Source: Niastella yeongjuensis (lineage in GTDB: Bacteria > Bacteroidota > Bacteroidia > Chitinophagales > Chitinophagaceae). Taken from it: 64,000 nt of DNA. Both the position numbers and the translations under genes were made by a program. The notes under the pieces were generated by a model. The model did no database searches. It was not told the origin of the DNA and worked only from the letters and a program-made list of their open reading frames with translations. The stretch covers positions 372,001 through 436,000 of the forward strand of contig NZ_FOCZ01000002.1 in assembly GCF_900110245.1 (NCBI RefSeq), in the 5' to 3' direction. Shown one piece after another: positions 50,661 to 59,020 of the stretch; position 1 is the first letter of the stretch, and each line of letters starts with the position of its first letter.

Positions 50661-52040
50661 CTAATGTTGGTGATGCTGATGTTTTTCAGCTTCTTTGCTG
50701 AACTCTTCTACCGTAACTGGTTTTTCGGCAGCGTTTACTTTTGTTTCAACCAGGTCAAACACCTTTTCGGTTTGAATACGGTGGTAAGCGTCTTCAACGA
50801 ATTTACGGTCTTTCATCATGCGGGTGATGTATTCTGCAATCCAGGGTTGTTCTTCATCCTGCATGTTCATGCCCATGTAACCGAATAACTGTTGTTTGGC
50901 GAAATCTTCGATGTCTTCGTTCTTCACTTCTACGTTGTTTTGCTGTACCAGCTGGTCGGTGATCAACGTCCATTTAAGCTGATTAACGAAGGTGGGGTAT
51001 TCCTGTTCTACTTCTTCCTGTGTTTTAGGTTGTTCGCCACCGGTTTGCATCCAGCGTTTCAGGAATGATTCGGGGAACTCGATCTTGGTATGATCTACCA
51101 GCACGTGGTAAATTTCGTGCTGTAAATGGTTCTTCGTTTGTTTATCCCAGTAGCTTTCAATCTCAGCTTTTATTTCATTGCGGAATTCAGCTTCGGTTTT
51201 GATCTCTTTTTTGGGATAGATGGCTTTGAAGGTTTCCTCATTCAGTTCTGCTTTTTCAACCAGGCCCACTTTAGTGATGGTGACGTTGAAGAATTTAGCA
51301 GCGGCAGCTTCGTCGTGTTTGTCGAGGCCGAGGTCGCTCAGTACCCATTCTCTTTCTTTTTCGTCGAAGGCTTTATTTAACTGAATGTTGAATACATCGT
51401 CTTTTTTCTTGCCGGTAAGGGTGCTGCGTACTGGTTCAGCGAAGTATTTTACCAGGAAAGAATTGTCTTTTTTAATGCCGCCTTCCACTTCGTTACCGTT
51501 TGCATCGGTTTCGGTGAAGGTTACATTCAATACATTGTCATCTTCAGATACTGCATCGCGATCAACCAGTTTGCCATGACGTACCTGTAAACGGTTCACT
51601 TCTTCATTGATCATGTCGTCAGTTGCCGTTACTTTATAACGGGTCATTTTTTCTTTCGACAGGTCAGCTACATTGAATGCAGGTTTTAAGCCTACTTCAA
51701 AATCAAACACGTACTCCGTGGGGTTGTTCATGTCTAATTTGGGAGCATTGTCAGTAGCAAGTGGTAAAGGCTGGGCGAAGATCTCCAGCTTTTCATTTTG
51801 CATATAGGTACCGAGTTCTTTCTCTACAGTTCTGATCACCTCATCGGCAAATACTGACTGGCCATGCATTTTCTTGATCATGCCAGTGGGTACCATGCCT
51901 TTGCGGAAACCTGGTATATTGGCTTGTTTGCTATAATTTTTGAGTGCTTTTTCAAAAGAAGGCAGATAATCTGCTCCGGCTACTTTTATGGTAATCTTAT
52001 CATTCAGCAGTCCGATATTCTCTCTGGTAACTGTTGCCAT
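50661..52040 (-). CDS. tig: Trigger factor
   Basis: 459 residues from the ATG at 52040 (MATVTRENIGLLNDKITIKV; the frame is open to 52067). Ribosome-bound chaperone. The N-terminal ribosome-binding loop appears as IPGFRKGMVPTGMIKKM, a variant of the GFRxGxxP signature. The central part (about 150-240) is only weakly FKBP-like, so prolyl isomerase activity is doubtful. The C-terminal arms are acidic and helical. The C-terminus HQHHQH is His-rich. Confidence 0.94.
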   Translation of the reverse strand: MATVTRENIGLLNDKITIKVAGADYLPSFEKALKNYSKQANIPGFRKGMVPTGMIKKMHGQSVFADEVIRTVEKELGTYMQNEKLEIFAQPLPLATDNAPKLDMNNPTEYVFDFEVGLKPAFNVADLSKEKMTRYKVTATDDMINEEVNRLQVRHGKLVDRDAVSEDDNVLNVTFTETDANGNEVEGGIKKDNSFLVKYFAEPVRSTLTGKKKDDVFNIQLNKAFDEKEREWVLSDLGLDKHDEAAAAKFFNVTITKVGLVEKAELNEETFKAIYPKKEIKTEAEFRNEIKAEIESYWDKQTKNHLQHEIYHVLVDHTKIEFPESFLKRWMQTGGEQPKTQEEVEQEYPTFVNQLKWTLITDQLVQQNNVEVKNEDIEDFAKQQLFGYMGMNMQDEEQPWIAEYITRMMKDRKFVEDAYHRIQTEKVFDLVETKVNAAEKPVTVEEFSKEAEKHQHHQH

Positions 52041-52064
52041 AGCGCTATTTTTTAAATTGGGTTG

Positions 52065-52095
52065 CAAAGGTAAGGCAAACAGATAACGTGGTCAA
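52065..52095 (-). promoter_or_regulatory. tig promoter: TTG, about 20 bases, TACCTTTG
   Basis: Minus strand: TTG at 52095-52093, 20-base spacer, TACCTTTG at 52072-52065, then 24 bases to the ATG. Confidence 0.55.
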
Positions 52096-52120
52096 AACGA
52101 GTAGGGGTGGATATTGCCCG

Positions 52121-52942
52121 TTAATCTTTATCCTGCAAAATTAACAGGGGAATATGGGTTTCATAGGCCATCGCCGTGGTATGGGTTTTCGAAAATACCC
52201 TTTCCAAAAAGGTGTGTTTATGGGCTACCATCACCAGTAATTCGCTGGAATATTGTTGTAAATATTTACTAATTCCTTGATTTACAGATGGTTCTTCAAT
52301 GGTGGCGTATTCGTGGTCATATCCTTCAAAAATAATTTCACTGCTTCTTTTGCCGTTTAGTTCCTGTTCGGAATTTCCGCCGTGGCCCTGCCGGACAAAT
52401 AAAATGTGTGTTTTTGCCCCATATGCCCGGGCCAGCTCCAGCAGGGTATTAAACAGCCGGGTGCTGGTTTTATAAGAGAAATCACTGGCATATGTAATAT
52501 GTTTTATGGGGGAGTAGGCGGCATCGTGGGGTATTATGAGCACGGGGGTTTTTACTTTCCGGGATACGTTGATGGTAGTGCTGCCAATGATCTTATCAAG
52601 ACCGCCGGCCCCCTTCATACCCATTATTATAAGACCAATTTCTTTTTCTTTGGTGAGGGTTTTTATTTCATCGGAAGCAATCCCAATACGAACCAGCCAT
52701 TCTACCTCCAGTCCGTAGTTATCGTGTATCCAGTCGGCTTCTTTTTTTATTTGATCCTCATTTTCTTTTTGGAGGTTATCTACGGTGATCATGGCATATG
52801 GCACCTCGCTGATGGGAGTGGGGAGCATATAGGCATGGAAAAGAAGCAATTTGGAATGTAGTAATTTGGCCATTTCTGCTGCAAATACAGCTGCATTGCG
52901 GGATGCGGGCGAAAAATCCACCGCTAAAAGGATGGTTTGCAT
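52121..52942 (-). CDS. Universal stress protein, tandem UspA domains
   Basis: 273 residues made of two Usp domains (1-145 and 150-273). The first has AVDFSPASRNAAVFAAEMA and the ATP-type loop IIMGMKGAGGLDKIIGSTT, then VSRKVKTPVLIIP. The second is shorter and lacks a clear nucleotide loop (VMVAHKHTFLERVFSKTHTT). Such proteins bind ATP or signals under stress. Monocistronic and minus strand. Confidence 0.9.
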   Translation of the reverse strand: MQTILLAVDFSPASRNAAVFAAEMAKLLHSKLLLFHAYMLPTPISEVPYAMITVDNLQKENEDQIKKEADWIHDNYGLEVEWLVRIGIASDEIKTLTKEKEIGLIIMGMKGAGGLDKIIGSTTINVSRKVKTPVLIIPHDAAYSPIKHITYASDFSYKTSTRLFNTLLELARAYGAKTHILFVRQGHGGNSEQELNGKRSSEIIFEGYDHEYATIEEPSVNQGISKYLQQYSSELLVMVAHKHTFLERVFSKTHTTAMAYETHIPLLILQDKD

Positions 52943-53092
52943 ACATAAAGTATTAAGGCTCTATAAAGTTAGCAAGTTTACCAATGCACCGTATGATAAA
53001 TACCCGTACCCCAAATGACTTTTGTCAGCCTCAATAATCAGTTTTTATTTAAAAGTGGGCCACCCTGCCGACTGGCAATAAAAGCATATAAT

Positions 53093-53124
53093 AAAAAAAG
53101 GCAGGCCGTTTAAAACGGCCTGCC
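53093..53124 (-). terminator. Intrinsic terminator of tRNA-Leu
   Basis: Minus strand: GGCAGGCCGTTT / AAACGGCCTGCC, a perfect 12-bp stem with a one-base loop in sequence terms, then seven T. Confidence 0.93.
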
Positions 53125-53131
53125 CTTGGTT

Positions 53132-53216
53132 TGGTGCGCATGGAGGGACTCGAACCCCCACACCTCGCGGCATCAGATCCTAAGTCTGACGTGTCTACCA
53201 ATTTCACCACATGCGC
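53132..53216 (-). tRNA. tRNA-Leu (anticodon TAG)
   Basis: Minus strand: acceptor GCGCATG/CATGCGC, anticodon stem TCAGA/TCTGA with loop CTTAGGA (anticodon TAG), long variable arm (TGCCGCGAGGTG), T arm GGGGG-TTCGAGT-CCCTC, and an encoded CCA at 53134-53132. Confidence 0.97.
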
Positions 53217-53227
53217 TTTTTCTTAGA

Positions 53228-53334
53228 TTTAAGTTCTATGTTTAAAGTTTTAAGTTTGGTTTTGCCATCAAGATTTCTGATAATAGTCGGAAATCTGGCA
53301 TTTAGGACAAATAACTTAAAACTTAGAACTTAAC
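53228..53334. repeat. AAGTTYT heptamers in facing arms
   Basis: Left: TAAGTTC, TATGTTT, AAAGTTT, TAAGTTT (53230-53257). Right: AACTTAA, AACTTAG, AACTTAA (53313-53333). An inner hairpin GATTTCTGA / TCGGAAATC lies at 53272-53295. It is between tRNA-Leu and the rel/spoT promoter region. Confidence 0.85.
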
Positions 53335-53392
53335 ACTCCCGAACTGTTTTGGGGTTGCAAACATAGGGCATTTTTACGTAAATTCGTTAACT

Positions 53393-55621
53393 ATGGATTC
53401 TGTTGCTGTGATACCGAAATATAATTTGAATGAAGAGCAGGAAAAAAAGCTAATACTTCGTGAATACCGGGCTCTGTTACGCGTTTTAAAACCCAAATTA
53501 AAACCGGGCGATAAAGAATTACTGCGCAGGGCATTTGAAATGGCTGCCGATGCGCATAAGACTATGCGCCGGAAAAGCGGCGAACCCTATATTCTTCACC
53601 CCCTGGCCGTTGCCCGCATAGGCATTGAAGAGATTGGCCTGGGTGTTCGTTCTACCATTTGTTCGCTGTTACACGATACCGTTGAAGATACCGATGTTAC
53701 CCTCGAGGATATTGAACGGGAATTTGGTACCGAAATCGCCCGTATTGTAGACGGGTTAACCAAGATCTCCAATATTATTGACGTCAACGCATCGGCGCAG
53801 GCGGAGAATTTCAAAAAGATCTTACTTACCCTCACCGACGACCCCCGCGTTATTCTTATTAAACTGGCCGACCGCCTGCATAACATGCGTACGCTCGATA
53901 GTATGAAGCGGGAAAAACAATTGAAGATAGCTTCGGAAACAGTGTATGTATATGCGCCGCTTTCGCACCGTATGGGCTTATATAATATTAAGACCGAGCT
54001 GGAAGACCTGGCCATGAAGTACCTGGAACCGGAAGCCTATAAAGAAATTGCCCGTAAACTGGCAGAAACCAAACGGGAACGGTCGCGGTACATTAATGAA
54101 TTCATAAAGCCAATTAAGGAGAAACTCGATAAAACCGGGTATCAGTTTGAAATATATGGCCGGCCAAAAAGCATCCACTCCATCTGGAACAAGATGAAAA
54201 AGAAAGGGGTGGCTTTTGAGGAAGTGTATGACCTGTTTGCCATCCGGGTTATTTTAGATATTCCGCTGGAACAGGAAAAAGAAGGCTGCTGGAAGGTATA
54301 TTCAGTAATTACCGATGAATACACCCCCAGTCCCGAGCGGTTGCGCGACTGGCTGAGCAATCCCAAATCGAACGGGTACGAAGCCCTGCATACCACCGTA
54401 ATGGGCCCGCAGGGGAAATGGGTGGAAATTCAGGTGCGCACCCGGCGAATGAACGAGATTGCCGAGAAAGGGTTGGCCGCACACTGGAAGTATAAAGAAG
54501 GAACGGCAGACGAAAACCGCTTCGATAAATGGTTCCAGCAGATCCGGGAAGTACTCAATAACCAGGACAGCGATTCCATCGATTTTCTGCACGATTTCAA
54601 AACCAGCTTCCTGGCTGAAGAAATATATGTATACACGCCCAAAGGCGATGTAAAAATGCTGCCGGTTGATAGTACAGCCCTTGACTTTGCCTTTGCCATC
54701 CACAGTGTGGTGGGCTCGCAATGTATTGGTGCTAAAATAAACCACAAACTGGTGCCCCTCAGCCATAAGCTGCGCAGCGGCGACCAGGTAGAGATTATTA
54801 CCTCTTCCAAGCAAAAGCCAAATGAAGACTGGCTGAATATTGTGGTTACCGCCAAGGCGAAGAGTAAGATCAAGGATGCGTTAAAAGAAGAAAAAAGAAA
54901 GGTGGCCGATGAAGGCAAGTACGTGTTGCAGCGCAAGCTTGAAAACATGGGGGCGGCCTTCAACCAACATAATGTAGATATACTTGCCTCTTTTTATAAA
55001 TTACCCTCACCGCTCGATCTGTATTACCAGATCTCTGTAAAGGCCATTGACCTGAAAGAGCTGAGCGAATTCCACGTGCTGGGCGATAAACTGGAACCAC
55101 CCAAACCCATTCGGCCGGAACCCAAACCCGATGCTATTCATGCGCTGCCAAAGAAAGATGCCGAATTGATCATCTTTGGCGAAAGCAGCGACAAGATCAT
55201 GTATACCCTGGCTAATTGTTGTAAACCTATCCCCGGTGATGACGTATTTGGATTTGTGAGTACCGGCAAGGGGTTAACCATACACCGCACCAATTGTCCG
55301 AATGCGGCGCGTTTGCTGGCCAATTACGGGCACCGGGTTGTAAAAACAAAATGGGCAAAAAATAAGGAGATCTCATTCCTTACCGGCTTAAAGATAGTTG
55401 GGCTGGATGATGTGGGTGTAATACACAAGATCACCAATTTAATATCGGGCGAAATGAAGATCAATATCAATGCCATGACCATTGAGGCCCGGGAAGGTTT
55501 GTTCCATGGGAACATCAGGGTGTATGTGCATGATAAAGAGGAACTGGATGATTTGGTAGACAGTTTGAAGAAACTGCCTGGTATTGAAACAGTTGACAGG
55601 TACGATACGGAACAGCAATAG
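53393..55621 (+). CDS. Bifunctional (p)ppGpp synthetase/hydrolase (Rel/SpoT)
   Basis: 742 residues. Makes and degrades the stringent-response alarmone. HD hydrolase domain: H69, H94-D95 and E98-D99 in LLHDTVEDT are intact. Synthetase domain: YGRPKSIHSIWNKM and YDLFAIRVILD near 260-290, plus NGYEALHTTV. TGS domain about 405-465 (YVYTPKGDVKMLPVDSTALD), CC/zinc-finger region with NCCKPIPGDDVFGFV, ACT domain at the C-terminus. Both activities are therefore expected. Only this long RSH is in the window. Confidence 0.95.
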   Translation: MDSVAVIPKYNLNEEQEKKLILREYRALLRVLKPKLKPGDKELLRRAFEMAADAHKTMRRKSGEPYILHPLAVARIGIEEIGLGVRSTICSLLHDTVEDTDVTLEDIEREFGTEIARIVDGLTKISNIIDVNASAQAENFKKILLTLTDDPRVILIKLADRLHNMRTLDSMKREKQLKIASETVYVYAPLSHRMGLYNIKTELEDLAMKYLEPEAYKEIARKLAETKRERSRYINEFIKPIKEKLDKTGYQFEIYGRPKSIHSIWNKMKKKGVAFEEVYDLFAIRVILDIPLEQEKEGCWKVYSVITDEYTPSPERLRDWLSNPKSNGYEALHTTVMGPQGKWVEIQVRTRRMNEIAEKGLAAHWKYKEGTADENRFDKWFQQIREVLNNQDSDSIDFLHDFKTSFLAEEIYVYTPKGDVKMLPVDSTALDFAFAIHSVVGSQCIGAKINHKLVPLSHKLRSGDQVEIITSSKQKPNEDWLNIVVTAKAKSKIKDALKEEKRKVADEGKYVLQRKLENMGAAFNQHNVDILASFYKLPSPLDLYYQISVKAIDLKELSEFHVLGDKLEPPKPIRPEPKPDAIHALPKKDAELIIFGESSDKIMYTLANCCKPIPGDDVFGFVSTGKGLTIHRTNCPNAARLLANYGHRVVKTKWAKNKEISFLTGLKIVGLDDVGVIHKITNLISGEMKININAMTIEAREGLFHGNIRVYVHDKEELDDLVDSLKKLPGIETVDRYDTEQQ

Positions 55622-55628
55622 CTATTTC

Positions 55629-55743
55629 TGATTTCGGGATTTAGAGATTTTGAGATTTATGGATGGCGAAATTTAAAAATTTCTAAATCTTGATCCTGAT
55701 TTTGAAATTCCGAAATCATGAAATCGCAAAATCTCAAAATCGC
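55629..55743. repeat. Octamer array (NGATTTNN) in facing arms
   Basis: Left: TGATTTCG, GGATTTAG, AGATTTTG, AGATTTAT (55629-55660). Right, opposite strand: GCGATTTT, GAGATTTT, GCGATTTC, ATGATTTC, GGAATTTC (55743-55704). It starts seven bases after the rel/spoT stop. Confidence 0.88.
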
Positions 55744-55758
55744 TTTGTGTTTTTAACC

Positions 55759-55766
55759 TATTTTTG
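55759..55766 (+). promoter_or_regulatory. Promoter -7 box TATTTTTG of purA
   Basis: It lies 35 bases before the ATG at 55802 and just past the octamer array. No TTG at the ideal distance. Confidence 0.45.
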
Positions 55767-55801
55767 CCCCCGTTTGCTACAAATTATTCAAATATTTAAT
55801 A

Positions 55802-57067
55802 ATGGTTGATGTTTTATTAGGTCTTCAATGGGGCGATGAAGGCAAAGGCAAGATCGTGGACTATTTTGCTCCCAATTATGATGTTATTGCCCGCTTTCAG
55901 GGAGGTCCCAATGCAGGCCATACGTTATATGTAAACGAAAAAAAAGTTGTTCTCCATCAAATTCCTTCCGGTATTTTTCATGAGAATACAGTTAACCTGA
56001 TTGGTAATGGGGTTGTATTAGACCCGGTTACTTTAAAAAGGGAGTGCGAAACCGTGAAAGCGTTTGGTATTGACTACCGGAAGAATTTATTTATTTCAGA
56101 AAGAACGCATTTGATATTGCCAACGCACCGTGCACTGGACAAAGCATCTGAATTATCAAAAGGAAATGATAAGATCGGTTCTACCCTGAAAGGGATTGGA
56201 CCTGCTTACATGGATAAAACAGGACGGAACGGTTTGCGCGTAGGCGATCTGTTAGATAAAAGTTTCACCACCCAATATATCCGCCTGCGGCTGAAGCACC
56301 AGAGGCTGCTGGATAGCCTCAATTTCCATGAAGATATTTCTGCCTGGGAAGAAGAGTTCTTCGAAGCACTTGAGTTTATGAAAGAATTCAAGATCGTAAA
56401 CGGCGAATACTTCATCAATGAGAAGATCAGCCAGGGCAAAAAAGTTTTAGCTGAGGGTGCGCAGGGAAGTATGCTCGATGTTGATTTCGGAACATTTCCT
56501 TTTGTAACTTCATCAAACACTATTTCGGCCGGTGTATGTACCGGTTTAGGTGTAGCGCCCCAAAAGATCAACGACGTAATAGGCGTAACAAAAGCTTATT
56601 GTACGCGTGTTGGCAGCGGACCATTCCCTACCGAGTTACACGATGAAACCGGTGAAGAACTGCGCCGTATCGGTAATGAGTTTGGCGCTACTACGGGTCG
56701 CCCCAGACGTTGTGGCTGGATTGACCTGGTGGCCCTGAATTTTGCCTGCATGGTGAACGGGGTAACAAAACTGGTTATGACAAAAGCAGACGTGCTGGAC
56801 GCTTTTGATGAGTTAAAAGTATGTACCTCTTACATGGTTAATGGCAAGAGTACTAAGGAGATCCCGTTCCAAATGACAAGACTGTCAATTACTCCTGAAC
56901 TGAAAGGTTTCAAAGGCTGGAAAGTTGCGACAGATAAGTTCAGATCGGCTGGTGAATTACCTGCAACAATGAAGGAATATGTATCGTTTATAAATTCATA
57001 TCTTGGTGTGAATATAAATTATATTTCCAACGGTCCGGGACGTGAACAATTGATAGAAATTCAGTAG
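55802..57067 (+). CDS. purA: Adenylosuccinate synthetase
   Basis: 421 residues. First step from IMP to AMP, using GTP and aspartate. Signatures: LGLQWGDEGKGKIVDYF at the N-terminus, GPNAGHT, GIGPAYMDKTGRNGLRVGDL, and GRPRRCGWIDLV. Full length. The acidic protein and pabB follow on the same strand after a 94-base gap. Confidence 0.97.
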   Translation: MVDVLLGLQWGDEGKGKIVDYFAPNYDVIARFQGGPNAGHTLYVNEKKVVLHQIPSGIFHENTVNLIGNGVVLDPVTLKRECETVKAFGIDYRKNLFISERTHLILPTHRALDKASELSKGNDKIGSTLKGIGPAYMDKTGRNGLRVGDLLDKSFTTQYIRLRLKHQRLLDSLNFHEDISAWEEEFFEALEFMKEFKIVNGEYFINEKISQGKKVLAEGAQGSMLDVDFGTFPFVTSSNTISAGVCTGLGVAPQKINDVIGVTKAYCTRVGSGPFPTELHDETGEELRRIGNEFGATTGRPRRCGWIDLVALNFACMVNGVTKLVMTKADVLDAFDELKVCTSYMVNGKSTKEIPFQMTRLSITPELKGFKGWKVATDKFRSAGELPATMKEYVSFINSYLGVNINYISNGPGREQLIEIQ

Positions 57068-57161
57068 TTTTCACTTCGGATTTTTTGAGACAAAAATTAT
57101 TCTAAAAAATTTGGTGAATTAAAAACTTCGCCGAAATTTTACACCACAATCTTACCAGACA

Positions 57162-57638
57162 ATGGCAGCAAAATCTGACAAGGAAAAAAAGACCGGCGGA
57201 GACTCTGCACCAAAGTCTTCTAAGGAAACTCCGAAAAAAGCCTCATCAAAACCAAAGAAAGAAGAAGATGAGGATGATGAAGACTTGGAAGACGAAGAGT
57301 TAGACACGCCGAAGGCCGCTAAAAAAGGCGGTAAAGCTTCTTCTAAGAAATCTGATGAAGAGGGTGAAGACGATGACGACGATGATGCGGATCTCGATGA
57401 TGAAGTGGATGATTGGGACAAACCCGAAGAAGACGAAGACTGGGATCCCGACTTCGAAGAATTTGATTTACCCAAATCAAAAGGAAAAAAAGCCAGCAGT
57501 GGCAGTGGAAGCAGCAGCAGCAGCACAGGTAAAAAAGGCAAAGGAGATGACGACGATGACCTGGGCCTTGATGATGAGTTCAAAGACCTTGATCTCTTCA
57601 ACGACCGTGGCTTCGACGACGACGAGGAGGACTTTTAG
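57162..57638 (+). CDS. Highly acidic, lysine-patched low-complexity protein
   Basis: 158 residues, mostly Asp, Glu, Lys and Ser. Blocks of Lys/Ser/Pro (SSKETPKKASSKPKK) alternate with long acidic runs (EEDEDDEDLEDEEL, DDDDDADLDDEVDDWD). No globular domain; it should be disordered. The acidic runs could bind cations or basic proteins such as histone-like proteins or ribosomal proteins, but I cannot assign a function. Its TAG stop overlaps the GTG start of pabB by one base, so the two are coupled. Confidence 0.75.
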   Translation: MAAKSDKEKKTGGDSAPKSSKETPKKASSKPKKEEDEDDEDLEDEELDTPKAAKKGGKASSKKSDEEGEDDDDDDADLDDEVDDWDKPEEDEDWDPDFEEFDLPKSKGKKASSGSGSSSSSTGKKGKGDDDDDLGLDDEFKDLDLFNDRGFDDDEEDF

Positions 57639-58966
57639 TGGTTACTTCTTTTACTGCTCACCCTGTTTCTACAGTGCGCAGACAATACATATCATTTCCC
57701 GTCGCTGATTTTCAGCGAACCAAATTACAAATGTTGAGCTGGGTAAACCAGTTCAACATTTGTTGTTTTCTCGACAACCAGCATTACAATTTACCGCATC
57801 ATAGCATTGAATGTATGGCTGCGGCAGGGGCTGTACAAACCCTTGCAACCGCGGCTGGTACTGCATTTGAACAGTTGAAGCAATTGTATGGGCAGAACCC
57901 CGACTGGCTGTTTGGGCATTTCAGCTATGATCTGAAAAATGAAACGGAAGGCCTGGTCAGTAACAATACCGACCGCATCGGTTTCCCCGACCTCTGTTTT
58001 TTTATTCCCGAGGTAGTACTGCAATTAAGCGAACGCGAACTGCAGATTGGCACCTTTGGCAACCGGCACGAATCGGTCTTTCATGAAATATGTGCGGTTG
58101 AGCCAATCCGTGAACCCAGTCAGCCGCTGGCTACGCTCATCAATAGCCGTATAAGCAAAGCAGATTATATCACCACCATTCAGCAATTGCAACAGCATAT
58201 TCTGCGGGGCGATTGTTATGAGATCAATTTTTGCCAGGAATTTTTTGCTGAACTGGTTTCCATCGATCCGTTGCAGGTATATAATTCCCTGAGTTATACT
58301 TCGCCCAATCCCTTTGCGGCGTATTATAAAACCGGGCAGCAATATTTACTATGCGCCAGCCCCGAGCGTTACCTGAAAAAAGAAGGTAATCGCATTTATT
58401 CCCAACCCATAAAAGGCACTTCAAAACGCCACCTCAGCGATGCAGCGGAAGATGTAAGAAGTAAAGAACATTTGTACAACAGTCCCAAAGACCGTTCAGA
58501 GAATGTTATGATCGTTGACCTGGTGCGTAACGACCTGTCGAAGATCTGTGAGGAAGCATCGGTACAGGTGGATGAGTTGTTTGGTATTTACAGTTTTCCG
58601 CAGGTGCATCAAATGATCTCCACCGTTAGTGGACAGCTGCGCCCCGATATTCATTTTATTGATGCGGTAAAAGCAACCTTCCCCATGGGCTCCATGACCG
58701 GCGCACCCAAAAAGCGGGTTATGGAACTGATTGAACTATACGAACAGACCCGGCGCGGTATCTTCTCCGGTGCGGTAGGGTATATAACTCCCGATGGCGA
58801 TTTTGATTTCAATGTAGTGATCAGGAGTATAATGTATAATGCGGCCAATAAATATCTTTCCTTTCAGGCAGGTTCTGCCATTACATTTTACAGCGATCCC
58901 GAAAAGGAATATGAAGAATGCCTGTTAAAGGCAGCAGCGATTAAGAAGGTACTGGGTAGTAAGTAA
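57638..58966 (+). CDS. pabB: Aminodeoxychorismate synthase component I (PabB-like)
   Basis: 442 residues with GTG start overlapping the previous stop (TAGTG). Chorismate-binding enzyme that makes 4-amino-4-deoxychorismate for folate. The active-site motif is PIKGTSKR with K259; PIKGT (not PIAGT) marks PabB rather than anthranilate synthase TrpE. Other signatures: ENVMIVDLVRNDLSKI, PMGSMTGAPKKRVMELI, GIFSGAVGYITPDGDFDFNV. A glutamine amidotransferase (PabA) must be supplied from elsewhere. Confidence 0.93.
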   Translation: MVTSFTAHPVSTVRRQYISFPVADFQRTKLQMLSWVNQFNICCFLDNQHYNLPHHSIECMAAAGAVQTLATAAGTAFEQLKQLYGQNPDWLFGHFSYDLKNETEGLVSNNTDRIGFPDLCFFIPEVVLQLSERELQIGTFGNRHESVFHEICAVEPIREPSQPLATLINSRISKADYITTIQQLQQHILRGDCYEINFCQEFFAELVSIDPLQVYNSLSYTSPNPFAAYYKTGQQYLLCASPERYLKKEGNRIYSQPIKGTSKRHLSDAAEDVRSKEHLYNSPKDRSENVMIVDLVRNDLSKICEEASVQVDELFGIYSFPQVHQMISTVSGQLRPDIHFIDAVKATFPMGSMTGAPKKRVMELIELYEQTRRGIFSGAVGYITPDGDFDFNVVIRSIMYNAANKYLSFQAGSAITFYSDPEKEYEECLLKAAAIKKVLGSK

Positions 58967-59008
58967 CGACCTGTACCATGGTTTAGAACCGTGGCACAGG
59001 CCATTACT
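58962..59008. terminator. Strong hairpin between convergent pabB and lytic transglycosylase genes
   Basis: CCTGTACCATGGTT-TAG-AACCGTGGCACAGG (58970-59000), a 14-bp stem with one mismatch, extended outward by AGTAA/TTACT. No T-run, so it may act as an mRNA end stabiliser rather than a classical terminator. Confidence 0.6.
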
Positions 59009-59020
59009 TGTATACCAATG

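Noticed and set aside
57152-57601. 149-residue Ser/Leu-rich frame antisense to the acidic protein
   Set aside because: It is the mirror of Asp/Glu/Lys codons and is explained by low complexity on the other strand.
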